Assembly (NCBI GenBank): GCA_902805735.1 | Contig: CADCTW010000066.1 | Location: forward strand, 1-50,075 | From: an uncultured Gemmatimonadota bacterium | Lineage (GTDB): Bacteria > Gemmatimonadota > Gemmatimonadetes > Longimicrobiales > Longimicrobiaceae | Direction: 5' to 3' | Length of the DNA stretch: 50,075 bases | Shown here: piece after piece, positions 25,516 to 33,558 of the stretch | How positions within the stretch are numbered: position 1 is the first letter of the stretch | Layout: every line of letters starts with the position of its first letter | Notes under the pieces: generated by a model | What the model saw: only the letters and a program-made list of their open reading frames with translations | Databases searched by the model: none | Told to the model about the DNA's origin: nothing | Position numbers and translations under genes: made by a program

Positions 25516-26196
25516 TCACCCTGCGGCCGCCACCGGAACGCCCCCGAAGCGCCGCTCGCGCCGGTGGTACTCGGAGACGGCGTCGGCCAGGGCGCCGGCG
25601 TCGAAGTCGGGCCACATGCGCGGGGTGAAGAGGAGCTCGGCGTAGGCGCACTCCCAAAGGAGGAAGTCGCTGAGCCGCTGCTCGCCCCCGGTGCGGACGA
25701 GGAGGTCCACGTCCGGCGCGCCGTCGCCCAGCGCGCGGGCGAAGTCGTCGCGCGTGGCGCCGGCGGAGAGGCGGGCGGCGGCCGAGACCAGGGCATCGCG
25801 GGCGGAGTAGTCCAGCGCGATGCGCAGGTGCATCCGGCTCCCATCCGCCGTGGCGGCCTCGGCGCCGTCGACGGCGCGGCGCAGCGGCTCGGGAAGGCGG
25901 TCGCGGCGGCCGATGACGCTCATGCGGATGTCGTTCTCCACGCAGCGCTGCGTCTCCGCCGCCAGGTAGATGCGGAAGAGCCGCATCAGCCCGCCCACCT
26001 CGCGCTGCGGGCGCCCCCAGTTGTCGGACGAGAAGGCGTACAGCGTCAGCATCCCCACGCCCAGCCCGGGCGCGCCCTCCACCACCTTCCGCACCACACG
26101 GGCGCCCTCGCGGTGCCCCGCCACCCGCGGCAGCCCCCGCGCGTTCGCCCAGCGTCCATTCCCATCCATGATGATGGCCACGTGGATTCCCTTCAT
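25516..26196 (-). CDS. uppS: Isoprenyl (undecaprenyl) diphosphate synthase family protein
   Basis: A 226-residue cis-prenyltransferase, slightly short for the family. It has the N-terminal [13 protein letters not shown] with catalytic Asp11, [28 protein letters not shown], and the C-terminal [20 protein letters not shown]. It condenses isopentenyl units onto farnesyl diphosphate to make the lipid carrier for cell wall and polysaccharides. The start has a strong GGGAGGGGAGG. A possible operator homologous to that of the nearby regulator operon lies about 32 bp upstream. It is not next to cdsA or dxr, so it may be a second copy. Confidence 0.92.
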   Translation of the reverse strand: MKGIHVAIIMDGNGRWANARGLPRVAGHREGARVVRKVVEGAPGLGVGMLTLYAFSSDNWGRPQREVGGLMRLFRIYLAAETQRCVENDIRMSVIGRRDRLPEPLRRAVDGAEAATADGSRMHLRIALDYSARDALVSAAARLSAGATRDDFARALGDGAPDVDLLVRTGGEQRLSDFLLWECAYAELLFTPRMWPDFDAGALADAVSEYHRRERRFGGVPVAAAG

Positions 26197-26227
26197 CCTC
26201 CCCTCCCGGTTCGTAGTGAAATTCTCA

Positions 26228-26251
26228 AAGCACTCTGTACTGTAAAGTACA
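26228..26251. promoter_or_regulatory. Candidate operator upstream of uppS
   Basis: Contains the inverted repeat GTACTGTAAAGTAC (26237-26250). Over 24 bp it matches the site at 27306-27329 at 16 positions. It lies between the regulator gene's terminator and the uppS start. Confidence 0.45.
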
Positions 26252-26257
26252 CCGGCG

Positions 26258-26297
26258 AAAAAAAAGGCCGTGCGGCGGTCACCCGTCGCGCACGGCC
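26258..26297 (-). terminator. Rho-independent terminator of the regulator operon
   Basis: On the minus strand GGCCGTGCG (26297-26289) pairs with CGCACGGCC (26274-26266), followed by eight Ts (26265-26258). The stop codon of the regulator lies in the loop. It is the clearest intrinsic terminator in the window. Confidence 0.93.
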
Positions 26298-26650
26298 TGG
26301 ATCAGCGCTTCCATGTGGTCGAGGTACGCGGCCAGCGCCCGGCGCCCGGTGTCCGCCAGGCGGAACTCGGTGCGGGGGACGCGCCCCTCGAAGCTCTTGG
26401 TGCACTCCACGTACCCCGCCTCTTCCAGCTTGCGGGCGTGCACGCTCAGGTTGCCGTCGGTCAGGCTCAGCATGTCCTTGAGCTCGTTGAACGACAGCGA
26501 CTGGTTGACGGCCAGCGCGCTCACGATCCCCAGGCGCACGCGCTCGTGGATCAGCCGGTCCAGCTCGGCCGCGCTTCCATCCGCCCCGCCCACCACGGAG
26601 CGGAGGGTAAAGTCCTGTCCCTCGCGGGTTTCGCGCTTCGCCTCAGCCAC
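26279..26650 (-). CDS. Winged-helix transcriptional regulator (HTH_34-type)
   Basis: A 123-residue DNA-binding protein from GTG 26650 (GGAGG 4 nt upstream). The winged helix is [20 protein letters not shown], then [20 protein letters not shown] (recognition helix) and a wing with [16 protein letters not shown]. This is the small MarR/ArsR-like regulator type often found with a membrane protein partner. It overlaps the upstream membrane-protein gene by 8 bp, so the two are translated together. It probably binds the palindrome ahead of the operon and represses it; a similar site precedes uppS. Confidence 0.9.
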   Translation of the reverse strand: MAEAKRETREGQDFTLRSVVGGADGSAAELDRLIHERVRLGIVSALAVNQSLSFNELKDMLSLTDGNLSVHARKLEEAGYVECTKSFEGRVPRTEFRLADTGRRALAAYLDHMEALIQAVRDG

Positions 26651-27272
26651 CGTACCTCCGCGCGATCAGGGTTCCAAAGACCACGTGCAGCCCGCCGAAG
26701 CCCACCGCCATGTAGGCGTTGCCCCACGACGCGGGCGAGACCAGGGCCACCGTGCCCAGCGCCATGAAGATCAGCCCCATCACCGGCACCGCCGGCACCG
26801 AGAACGCCCCCGCCGTCAGGATGCCCACCCCGAAGAGGAGCATCCACATCCCGGGGAGCAGGGTGACGCTGCCGGCGTGGAAGAGCACCGCCGTGAGCAC
26901 CGCCCCCGCCACCAGCGGCGGCGCCAGCGACAGCATGAACTTGCGTCCGGGACCGCTGAGCAGGGGCATCCGCGCGGCGCGGGCCTTCATCGCCGTGGTG
27001 AGCACGCCGATGGCCACCGACACCACCGCGGCCAGCATCCAGGTGGCCAGCCACAGCTCCGGCGACCCCTGCTGCGACGCCAGCCACGCGGCCAGGAACC
27101 CCGTCACCCCGATCACCACCTGCCCCCAGCCGGAAACGGCCGTGAAGCTGCCCGCCCGCTCCATCGTCTCGCGGATGAAGCGGAGGTTGTCCATCGCGCG
27201 GGCATGAAGCTCCAGCGACGGCTCTTCGTCGGGAGTCTCTTCTTCGCGCCGGATCGGGTGGATGGTCGCCAT
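26643..27272 (-). CDS. Membrane protein partner of the winged-helix regulator
   Basis: A 209-residue protein from ATG 27272 (a GTG at 27287 would add five residues). A charged cytoplasmic N-terminus (about 1-50, with MDNLRFIRETMERAGSFTAV) is followed by six hydrophobic segments. LRFIRETMERAG plus SGWGQVVIG resembles proteins commonly paired with such regulators. The role is unknown, possibly a membrane-stress or ligand-sensing partner. It is the first gene of a two-gene operon ending at the terminator at 26258. Confidence 0.8.
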   Translation of the reverse strand: MATIHPIRREEETPDEEPSLELHARAMDNLRFIRETMERAGSFTAVSGWGQVVIGVTGFLAAWLASQQGSPELWLATWMLAAVVSVAIGVLTTAMKARAARMPLLSGPGRKFMLSLAPPLVAGAVLTAVLFHAGSVTLLPGMWMLLFGVGILTAGAFSVPAVPVMGLIFMALGTVALVSPASWGNAYMAVGFGGLHVVFGTLIARRYGG

Positions 27273-27305
27273 GATCCCAAGATGCACGGGTTTGGAGCGC
27301 CAGTC

Positions 27306-27329
27306 AAGTGCTTTGCAAAGTAAAGCACG
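27306..27329. promoter_or_regulatory. Palindromic operator before the membrane protein/regulator operon
   Basis: The 10-bp perfect palindrome CTTTGCAAAG (27311-27320) sits inside the wider inverted repeat GTGCTTT...AAAGCAC (27308-27328). It lies 36 bp upstream of the operon start. A winged-helix dimer site is the obvious reading. Confidence 0.6.
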
Positions 27330-27359
27330 AATTGTGCCGGTGAAGTTGGCTCACGGAGC

Positions 27360-28631
27360 CTACCTGGGGCGCAGCAGGGGCGCGAGCACCGGGGCGCGGC
27401 CGTCGATCGCAGGGTTGGGGCGCAGGCGCAGGATGGTGGTGAGGAGCGGATAGATGTGCACGTTCTCGAACGCGGGGACGCGGGTGCGCGGGCGGAAGGC
27501 CGGTCCGTTCGCGGCGAAGAAGGCGCGCATCGAAGGGGTCCGCGGGTCGTAGCCGTGGTTCGCGGGATCGCCTTTCGGGGCTCCGGGACGGCGGCGGATG
27601 GCGACGAGGTCCGGCGCGCGCATCTCCACCAGGAGGTCGCCGGCGCGGGGCGAAGCGCCGAGACGGTAGCGCGCGGGGATCTCGCTGCGCCGGTACACTC
27701 CGGCCGCGTTCAGCCCCGCGCGCAGGGCCGTGCGGGCCCGCTCCAGCGCCGCCGTATCCCCGTCGAAGAAGAGCGAGGTCGTGGGCCCGGTGCCCACCAC
27801 GCGCACGCCCTGCAGCGGGATGTGGTCCGAAAGGTACTCGGTGCGCCCGTTTCGCACGTCCTGCATCCCGTGGTCGCTCACCAGCACCACGTTCACCTGC
27901 CCCGCGATGGGGAGGCGCGCGATGCCGTCCAGCAGCCGGCTCACCGCCTCGTCCACCCGCCCCACCGCCGCGCGCACCTGCGGCGAGCCCGGCGGATGAT
28001 GCCCTTCATCCACCTCGGAGATGTAGACGGTGACCAGGTGCGGCCTGCGGTCGGGCGGGAGGCGCAGCCACCTGAGCACCTGGTCCATGCGCGTCGCGCT
28101 CGTCACCGACTGGTCGTAGCGCGCGTGGTACGCCGGCAGCACGCCACCGATGGGCACCTGCGAGCCGGGCCAGTACAGCGCCGCGCTGAGCATCCCCTGC
28201 CGCTCGGCGGTGACCCACACCGGCTCGCCGCCGTACCAGCGCGGGTCGCGCTCGGAGGCCAGGTGCCCGACCTTGAACGAGTCGCGCAGCACGGGGTCCC
28301 ACATCTGGTTCCCCACGATCCCGTGCCTGCCGGGGTACATCCCCGTGACGATGGAGTAGTGGTTGGGGAACGTCTTGGTGGGGAATACGGGGATCATGTA
28401 CGGCGCCGACACCCCCTCGCGGCGGAGGCGGGCGATGCGCGGCGCCGGCACGCTCTTCACGTAGCCCGGATGGAACCCGTCGAGCGAGACCAGCACCACG
28501 TACGGCTTCGCCTGTTGAGCCGGGGCGTTGCGCCGCTCCGCCTGCACGATCACCTCCTGCGCCGGCAGCGCCCGAACGCCGATCAGCAGCGCCAGCAGGG
28601 CGAAAAAGAAGCGTAGCGGAGATGCATTCAT
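27360..28631 (-). CDS. Secreted alkaline-phosphatase-superfamily phosphodiesterase (ENPP-like)
   Basis: A 423-residue protein with a signal peptide (ending ALPAQ). Zinc and active-site motifs of the nucleotide pyrophosphatase/phosphodiesterase family are all visible: VVLVSLDGFHPGYV (Asp51), FPTKTFPNHYSIVTGMYP (nucleophile Thr87), EVDEGHHPPGSP, VLVSDHGMQDV, and ANHGYD with the late His. It hydrolyses phosphodiester or pyrophosphate bonds in the periplasm; the substrate is unknown. It is the last gene of a three-gene set, its ATG overlapping the glycosyltransferase stop (ATGA). GGAGG 7 nt upstream comes from a CACAGAG repeat arm. Confidence 0.92.
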   Translation of the reverse strand: MNASPLRFFFALLALLIGVRALPAQEVIVQAERRNAPAQQAKPYVVLVSLDGFHPGYVKSVPAPRIARLRREGVSAPYMIPVFPTKTFPNHYSIVTGMYPGRHGIVGNQMWDPVLRDSFKVGHLASERDPRWYGGEPVWVTAERQGMLSAALYWPGSQVPIGGVLPAYHARYDQSVTSATRMDQVLRWLRLPPDRRPHLVTVYISEVDEGHHPPGSPQVRAAVGRVDEAVSRLLDGIARLPIAGQVNVVLVSDHGMQDVRNGRTEYLSDHIPLQGVRVVGTGPTTSLFFDGDTAALERARTALRAGLNAAGVYRRSEIPARYRLGASPRAGDLLVEMRAPDLVAIRRRPGAPKGDPANHGYDPRTPSMRAFFAANGPAFRPRTRVPAFENVHIYPLLTTILRLRPNPAIDGRAPVLAPLLRPR

Positions 28632-29755
28632 CTCCCTGCCTCCGTGTCTCTGTGCGAGCCCGCGAGCGCCGCGTCCACCTCTCGCCGCAACCCCTGGCGA
28701 AACGCCTCGGGACCGAAGCGGAGGGCGTTCGCCCGGCAGGCGGCGGAGGAGATGTCCGCGGCCTCCAGGCGGTCCAGCGCGTCGAGCAGCGCCTCGGGGG
28801 TGGCTTCGTCGAACAGGACGCCCGTGGGCTCGGGATGGTCCAGGCCGCGCACGATTTCGCACGCGCCGCCCACGCCCAGCGCGGCCACGGGGGCGCCGGC
28901 CGCCTGCGCTTCGGCCATGACGATCCCGAAATCCTCCGGCGCGGCGTACACGAAGGCGCGCGCGCGGCCCATCAGCGACGCCAGCTCCGCATCGTCCACG
29001 GCGCCCACGAAGCGCACGTTCTCGCCGGCGATGCGCTCCAGCCGCGGGCGCTCGGGACCGTCGCCCGCCACGATCAGCTCCCGATCGCTGCGGGAAAAGG
29101 CGCGCACCACCAGCTCCAGGTTCTTGAACGGGTTCATGTACGCGGCGGTCAGGTAGAACCCGTCGCGCCGCGCGGCTGGCGTGAAGCGGCCGACCTCGAC
29201 GGGCGGGTAGACGACCGACGCGGGGCGGCGGTGGACCTTTTCGATGCGCCGCGCCACGAAGCGCGAGTTGGCGACCCAGCGGTCCACCCCGTGCGCGCTC
29301 CCCCGGTCCCACTGGCGCAGGTAGTGGAAGACGGCCGCCGCCGCCCAGCGTCGCGGCCCGCGGCGCCACCCGAAGCGCTCCAGGTAGTGCGCCTGCAGAT
29401 CCCAGACGAAGCGCAGCGGCGAATGGACGTAGGCCACGTGCACCTGGTCCGGCCCCACCACCACCCCTTTCGCGAACCCCGAGCTGCTGGAGATCACCAG
29501 GTCGTACCCGGAAAGGTCGAGCTGCTCCACCGCCGCCGGCATCAGCGGCACGTAGTACCAGCACATGGCCCGCACCGCCGGAAAGCGCCGCAGGAAGGAC
29601 GTGCGCGGCACCCGCCCGCCCAGAAACGCGCGCTCCCCCGGCTCCAGCGCATCCACAAGCGTGAACACGTCCGCGTCCGGAAACACGCGCAGGATCTCCG
29701 CCAGCGTCCTCACGCTGCCGTCCACCCGAATGAGCCAATCGTGCACCACCGCCAC
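28628..29755 (-). CDS. GT4-family glycosyltransferase
   Basis: A 375-residue retaining glycosyltransferase. GTG 29755 is chosen because it begins the usual VAVVHDW strand and has GGAGGAGG 10 nt upstream. An ATG at 29809, overlapping the previous stop as ATGA, would add 18 residues that are mostly translated repeat, so the start is not settled. Family features are AYVHSPLRFVWD, VYPPVEVGRF, LTAAYMNPFKNLELVV, LIVAGDGPER and PEDFGIVMAEAQAAGAP with the paired acidic residues. The last residues, SHRDTEAGR, are also encoded by a repeat arm. It probably adds a sugar to a lipid-linked glycan at the inner membrane. Confidence 0.85.
   Translation of the reverse strand: MAVVHDWLIRVDGSVRTLAEILRVFPDADVFTLVDALEPGERAFLGGRVPRTSFLRRFPAVRAMCWYYVPLMPAAVEQLDLSGYDLVISSSSGFAKGVVVGPDQVHVAYVHSPLRFVWDLQAHYLERFGWRRGPRRWAAAAVFHYLRQWDRGSAHGVDRWVANSRFVARRIEKVHRRPASVVYPPVEVGRFTPAARRDGFYLTAAYMNPFKNLELVVRAFSRSDRELIVAGDGPERPRLERIAGENVRFVGAVDDAELASLMGRARAFVYAAPEDFGIVMAEAQAAGAPVAALGVGGACEIVRGLDHPEPTGVLFDEATPEALLDALDRLEAADISSAACRANALRFGPEAFRQGLRREVDAALAGSHRDTEAGR
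28636..28660 (-). repeat. CACAGAG-family single arm inside a coding end
   Basis: On the minus strand GGGCTCGCACAGAGACACGG continues to AGGCAGGGAG. It encodes the last residues of the glycosyltransferase and supplies the Shine-Dalgarno for the phosphodiesterase. Confidence 0.85.
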
Positions 29756-29767
29756 GCGCGGTGCCCC

Positions 29768-29798
29768 TCCTCCGTGTCTCTGTGCCTCTGTGTGAGAT
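29768..29798 (-). repeat. CACAGAG-family single arm before the glycosyltransferase
   Basis: On the minus strand CTCACACAGAGGCACAGAGA then CACGGAGGAGG, beginning 10 nt after the flavoprotein stop. Its end is the Shine-Dalgarno used for GTG 29755. Confidence 0.88.
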
Positions 29799-29805
29799 CG
29801 CCGTT

Positions 29806-31110
29806 TCATGCCGCGAAGATGCGCGCGGTCGCGGTCGGCGCGCCCGATGGGTCCAGGCGGCGGGCGGCCATGAGGCCGGATTTCATCGCCATCTCGATGT
29901 CCGCGTACATCCAGCCACCGTAGCGGCCCGTGGTGAGGATGCCGCGCTCCGAGAGCGCGCGCCGGATGCGCTCCAGCGTGCGCCGGTAGCCGCGCAGGAA
30001 GAGCACGTAAGCGTAGGGAACGTGCCACGCGTCGTAGTGTTCCACGGCCTCGCGGGGGACGACGCCCTGCGCGTGGAGCCAGGCCAGCACGCTCTCCCGG
30101 TCCGGCGCCACCGTCCCGGCGCACTCCAGCAGGATGGACGTGCCGCCGGCCGGAGCTAGATCCGCGGAGATGCGCTCCAGGCGCGTCATGCGGTAGAAGG
30201 GCACGTCCGCGTCCGGGAAGTACGTCCAGATGTCGGGGAGCGCGGCGCCCGTGGTGCGCGCGCCCACCTGCACCACCGTGATGGGGACGGCCGCCAGCGT
30301 GCTCCCCAGCTCGCGCACCTCGTCCGGCACGCCCTCCAGCATCTTCAGCAGCTCGGGGAGCGGCAGGGAGCTGACGAGGTTGCGGTAGCGGAACTCGCGC
30401 CCGTTCGCTACCGTCACGGTGCGGCTCGCGGCGTCCACCCGCACGGCCTCGGCGCCGGTCAGCACGTCGCCCCGCCCCAGCTCCGCCAGCACCTTGGGGA
30501 TCAGCGCGATCCCCTCGCGGCCGGCCGGGTAGAACAGCTCCGGCGCGCCCGCTGGGTCGCCCTCGCCGGCCAGCACCGCGCGCCCGTTCTCCGACGGGAT
30601 GGTCCAGCGCAGCGGCGCGGCCTCCAGCTCGTCCAGCGGCACGCCGTAGAGCTTCTCGTTGTAGGGCTGGAAGAAGTGCTGGAAGAAGCCGGGCCCGAAC
30701 TCGCCCCGCAGCCACTCGCGAAACGTTGCCGCCCCGTCACTGCCCGTCCCCGCGAACGGGTTGTCGCGGAAGCCGGCGAGGCACTCGTCGCGTGTGGCGT
30801 CCGGGAGCGCTCGGGCGTTGAACTGGTACGGGTACGGGATGCGGCGCCCCCCCTGCCAGATCGAGTTGGTGCGCGGAAAGGAGTGCAGGCCGCCCGGAAG
30901 CAGCCCCCGCAACGCCTCCAGCAGCCGCCGGCTGCGGAAGAAGATCACGTGGGGAACGCTGTCGAACACGTAGTCGCCGCGCGCGTGCACCCGCAGCAGC
31001 CCGCCGACCTCGTCCGCCGCCTCCAGCACGGTGGCGGAGCGGTGGGCGGGAAGCGCGGCGCGGCAGGCCAGCCCCGCCAGCCCGCCGCCCAGGATCAACA
31101 CGTCGCTCAA
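29806..31110 (-). CDS. FAD-dependent oxidoreductase, UDP-galactopyranose mutase/protoporphyrinogen-oxidase-like
   Basis: A 434-residue flavoprotein. It starts with the dinucleotide-binding fold VLILGGGLAGLACRAAL and an acidic end of strand 2 (VLEAADEVGG). SVPHVIFF, FFQHFFQPYNEKLYGVPLDEL and the C-terminal GRYGGWMYADIEMAMKSGL resemble UDP-galactopyranose-mutase and amine-oxidase-type enzymes in glycan loci. It may rearrange or oxidise a nucleotide sugar. The start is TTG 31110 (AGAGG 4 nt upstream). The gene is divergent, by 20 bp, from the deacetylase, and starts the operon with GT4 and the phosphodiesterase. Confidence 0.85.
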   Translation of the reverse strand: MSDVLILGGGLAGLACRAALPAHRSATVLEAADEVGGLLRVHARGDYVFDSVPHVIFFRSRRLLEALRGLLPGGLHSFPRTNSIWQGGRRIPYPYQFNARALPDATRDECLAGFRDNPFAGTGSDGAATFREWLRGEFGPGFFQHFFQPYNEKLYGVPLDELEAAPLRWTIPSENGRAVLAGEGDPAGAPELFYPAGREGIALIPKVLAELGRGDVLTGAEAVRVDAASRTVTVANGREFRYRNLVSSLPLPELLKMLEGVPDEVRELGSTLAAVPITVVQVGARTTGAALPDIWTYFPDADVPFYRMTRLERISADLAPAGGTSILLECAGTVAPDRESVLAWLHAQGVVPREAVEHYDAWHVPYAYVLFLRGYRRTLERIRRALSERGILTTGRYGGWMYADIEMAMKSGLMAARRLDPSGAPTATARIFAA

Positions 31111-31130
31111 GACGCCTCTACGAAGATCGG

Positions 31131-31952
31131 ATGCACGAGATACGGCACGCGTTCACGGTGGACGTGGAAGAGTGGTACCATCCGCTGCGCTTCTACCGCG
31201 ACACGGCGGCGGTGGAGACGCGGCGGCTCCGCACGGGGCTCGACCGCATCACCGCGCTGCTGGACGAGCGGGGGGTGCGCGGCACCTTCTTCTGGGTGGC
31301 GGACACGGCGCTCGCCTACCCTGCGCTGGTGCGGGAGCTGGCGGACGCCGGACACGAGACGGGATGCCACAGCTTCGCCCACGACCGCATGGTCTACGAC
31401 CAGACCCCCGAAGCCTTTCGGGACGAGACGGCGCGGGCGCTGGCCGTGCTGCAAGATATCACCGGGGAGCGCGTGCGATCCTATCGCGCCCCCTGCTTCA
31501 GCGTGACGGGCGCCTCGCTCTGGGCGCTCGACGTGCTGGCGGAGCTGGGAGTCACGCTGGACAGCAGCATCTTCCCCGTAAAGAACTGGCGCTACGGCAT
31601 CCCCGGCCATCCGCGCCACCCCGTGCCCGCCGCGCAGGGGCGGCTGTGGGAGGCCCCGCTCGCGGCGCGCACCGTCGGCCCCTTCACCTTTCCGGCGGCG
31701 GGCGGCGCGTACTTCCGCATCTACCCGTACCGCTTCACCGCCGCCAACATCCGCGCGGCCCGCGAGCCGGTCGTCTTCTACATCCACCCCTGGGAGCTGG
31801 ACCCGGAGCACCCCTTCGTGCGCATCCCGTGGAAGCCGTGCGCCACGCATTACGCCAACCTGCGCCGCACCGAGCCGCGCCTCCGCCGCCTGCTGGCCGA
31901 CTTCCCCTTCGCGCCGCTGGGCGAGGTGGTGGCCGCGCGGAGGGGCGCATGA
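31131..31952 (+). CDS. Polysaccharide deacetylase, XrtA/PEP-CTERM-locus type
   Basis: A 273-residue NodB-type deacetylase. The first strand HAFTVDVEEWYHPL is the hallmark of the PEP-CTERM locus subfamily. GTFFWVADTAL, HETGCHSFAHDRM (metal-binding His pair) and RSYRAPCFSVT follow, and the C-terminal FYIHPWELDPEHP matches the DUF3473-like tail. It would remove N-acetyl groups from an exopolysaccharide during export. There is no signal peptide, as in relatives. It overlaps the sugar transferase start by 4 bp. No exosortase gene is seen here. Confidence 0.92.
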   Translation: MHEIRHAFTVDVEEWYHPLRFYRDTAAVETRRLRTGLDRITALLDERGVRGTFFWVADTALAYPALVRELADAGHETGCHSFAHDRMVYDQTPEAFRDETARALAVLQDITGERVRSYRAPCFSVTGASLWALDVLAELGVTLDSSIFPVKNWRYGIPGHPRHPVPAAQGRLWEAPLAARTVGPFTFPAAGGAYFRIYPYRFTAANIRAAREPVVFYIHPWELDPEHPFVRIPWKPCATHYANLRRTEPRLRRLLADFPFAPLGEVVAARRGA

Positions 31953-32563
31953 GCCGTTTCTGGCGGGGCGGCGGCAAGCGCGCCGCGGACGTGGCGCTGA
32001 CGCTCGCGCTCGCCCCCGTGTGGGTGCCGCTGACGGGGGCGCTCGCGGCGCTGGTGGCCGTGACGACGGGGCGCCCCGCGTTCTTTGCCCAGCGGCGCGT
32101 GGGGCGGAATGGACGCCTCTTCACCCTGTGGAAGCTGCGCACCATGCGTCCCGGCGCGCCCCCCGCCCCCGGCGGCCGTTTCGAGCACTGGACGTACGGC
32201 GGCGATCCGCGCGTTACCCCCGTGGGCCGCTGGCTGCGCCGCTACCGGCTGGACGAGCTGCCGCAGCTCGCGCAGGTGCTGCGCGGCGAGATGTCGCTGG
32301 TCGGCCCGCGGCCCGAGACGCCGGAGGTCACGGACGGGCTCGCCGCGCGCCTCCCCGGCTACCGGCGGCGGCTGGAGGTGGCGCCGGGGCTCACCGGGCT
32401 GTGCCAGGTCTCCGACGCGTACGGGCGCTTCGCCACCTGGGACGAGATCGCCCGCAAGCTGGAGCTTGACCTGCGCTACGTGGAGCGCGTCTCCCTGCGC
32501 ACCGACGCGGCCATCCTCGTGCGCACCGCGCGGGTGCTGGCGCGCGGGTCAGGCGTCCAGTAG
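31949..32563 (+). CDS. Undecaprenyl-phosphate sugar phosphotransferase (bacterial sugar transferase)
   Basis: A 204-residue short-form initiating transferase (PglC-like length) with one N-terminal hydrophobic segment (ALTLALAPVWVPLTGALA). The catalytic domain has FFAQRRVGRNGRLFTLWKLR, RYRLDELPQLAQVL, MSLVGPRPE and APGLTGLCQVSD. It transfers a sugar-1-phosphate to the polyprenyl carrier at the inner membrane and starts repeat-unit synthesis. It is translationally coupled to the deacetylase (ATGA). Its 3' end overlaps the convergent epimerase gene by 15 bp. Confidence 0.94.
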   Translation: MSRFWRGGGKRAADVALTLALAPVWVPLTGALAALVAVTTGRPAFFAQRRVGRNGRLFTLWKLRTMRPGAPPAPGGRFEHWTYGGDPRVTPVGRWLRRYRLDELPQLAQVLRGEMSLVGPRPETPEVTDGLAARLPGYRRRLEVAPGLTGLCQVSDAYGRFATWDEIARKLELDLRYVERVSLRTDAAILVRTARVLARGSGVQ

Positions 32564-33547
32564 CGCGGGGGCCTGCAGCGCGGCGATCGTGCGCCGCAGC
32601 GCGTCCTCCAGCTCCACCGAAGGCCGGTATCCCAGCACCCGCCGCGCGCGCTCCAGGCAGGGCACGCGGTCCCAGTCGTCGCGAAAGGGCTGGGTGTAAA
32701 GCTCCGCGTCCGTGAGGATGGGAAGCGGCCGCTCGATCACCCCCATCTCCACGGCGATCCGGTTCATCCGCTCCGCCAGGTCGGCGATGGACACCGGGCG
32801 GTCGTTGCCGATGTTGAACGCCCCCGCCGAGCCCGTCCCCCGCGCCGCGTGGGCCAGCGCCCGCTCCACCCCGTCCAGCGTGTCCGTGTAGAACGAGAAG
32901 CAGCGCGTCTGCGCCCCGCTCCCGCTCAGCCGCAGCGGCTCGCCCAGCTCGATGCTGCGCAGGAAGCGGGGGACGACGCGCCTGGCGTCCGGGTAGTCCA
33001 TCCCGGGCCCCACGCAGTTGAAGATGCGCACGGTGACGCTGCGCGCCGGCGACGCGGCCACCACCTTCTCCTCCACCGACTTGATCTTGGGATAGATCCA
33101 GCGGCCGACGTCCGCGTGCTCGAACAGGACGTCGTCGTCCTCGGCCATGGGCGCGCCGCCGTGCACCCGCGAGTGCATCCCGTACACGTCCGCGGACGAG
33201 CCAAAGAGCACCACGTGCCGCGGCGTGAGCGCGTCCACCAGGTTGAGCGTCCCCGTCAGGTTGCGCGCCGTCCCGATGGGGTCGTCGATCGTCTCCCCCA
33301 CCCCCACCGGGCTGGCGAAGTGGACGATCCACGGGTTCTCCCCCGCCAGCCCCGCGACGGCCGCGCGGTCGAGGGTGGAGCCGTGCACGCACTCGATGGA
33401 GGGATGCCGCAGCTCCGGGCCCCGGAACCCGCTGTTGGGGCAGCTCAGGTCGTCCAGCACGGTGACGCGCCACCCGGCCTCGGCGTAGCGCCGCGCCAGG
33501 TGGCGGCCCAGGAAGCCGGCTCCTCCGGTGATCAGGATCTTGTTCAT
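32549..33547 (-). CDS. NAD-dependent epimerase/dehydratase (extended SDR)
   Basis: A 332-residue extended short-chain dehydrogenase. The NAD motif is ILITGGAGFLGRHLARR, with DDLS after strand 2. The catalytic set is SSADVYG (Ser) and YPKIK (Tyr-x3-Lys). FNCVGPGMDYPDARRVVPRF and FNIGNDRPVSIADLA are as in UDP-glucuronate decarboxylases and UDP-glucose 4-epimerases. It makes a nucleotide sugar for the adjacent glycan genes. The Arg in the usual VRIFNCYGP context is kept (VRIFN). The start is the ATG at 33547, and the long upstream frame is antisense to the next gene's codons. Confidence 0.92.
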   Translation of the reverse strand: MNKILITGGAGFLGRHLARRYAEAGWRVTVLDDLSCPNSGFRGPELRHPSIECVHGSTLDRAAVAGLAGENPWIVHFASPVGVGETIDDPIGTARNLTGTLNLVDALTPRHVVLFGSSADVYGMHSRVHGGAPMAEDDDVLFEHADVGRWIYPKIKSVEEKVVAASPARSVTVRIFNCVGPGMDYPDARRVVPRFLRSIELGEPLRLSGSGAQTRCFSFYTDTLDGVERALAHAARGTGSAGAFNIGNDRPVSIADLAERMNRIAVEMGVIERPLPILTDAELYTQPFRDDWDRVPCLERARRVLGYRPSVELEDALRRTIAALQAPALLDA

Positions 33548-33558
33548 GGCACCTTGGT

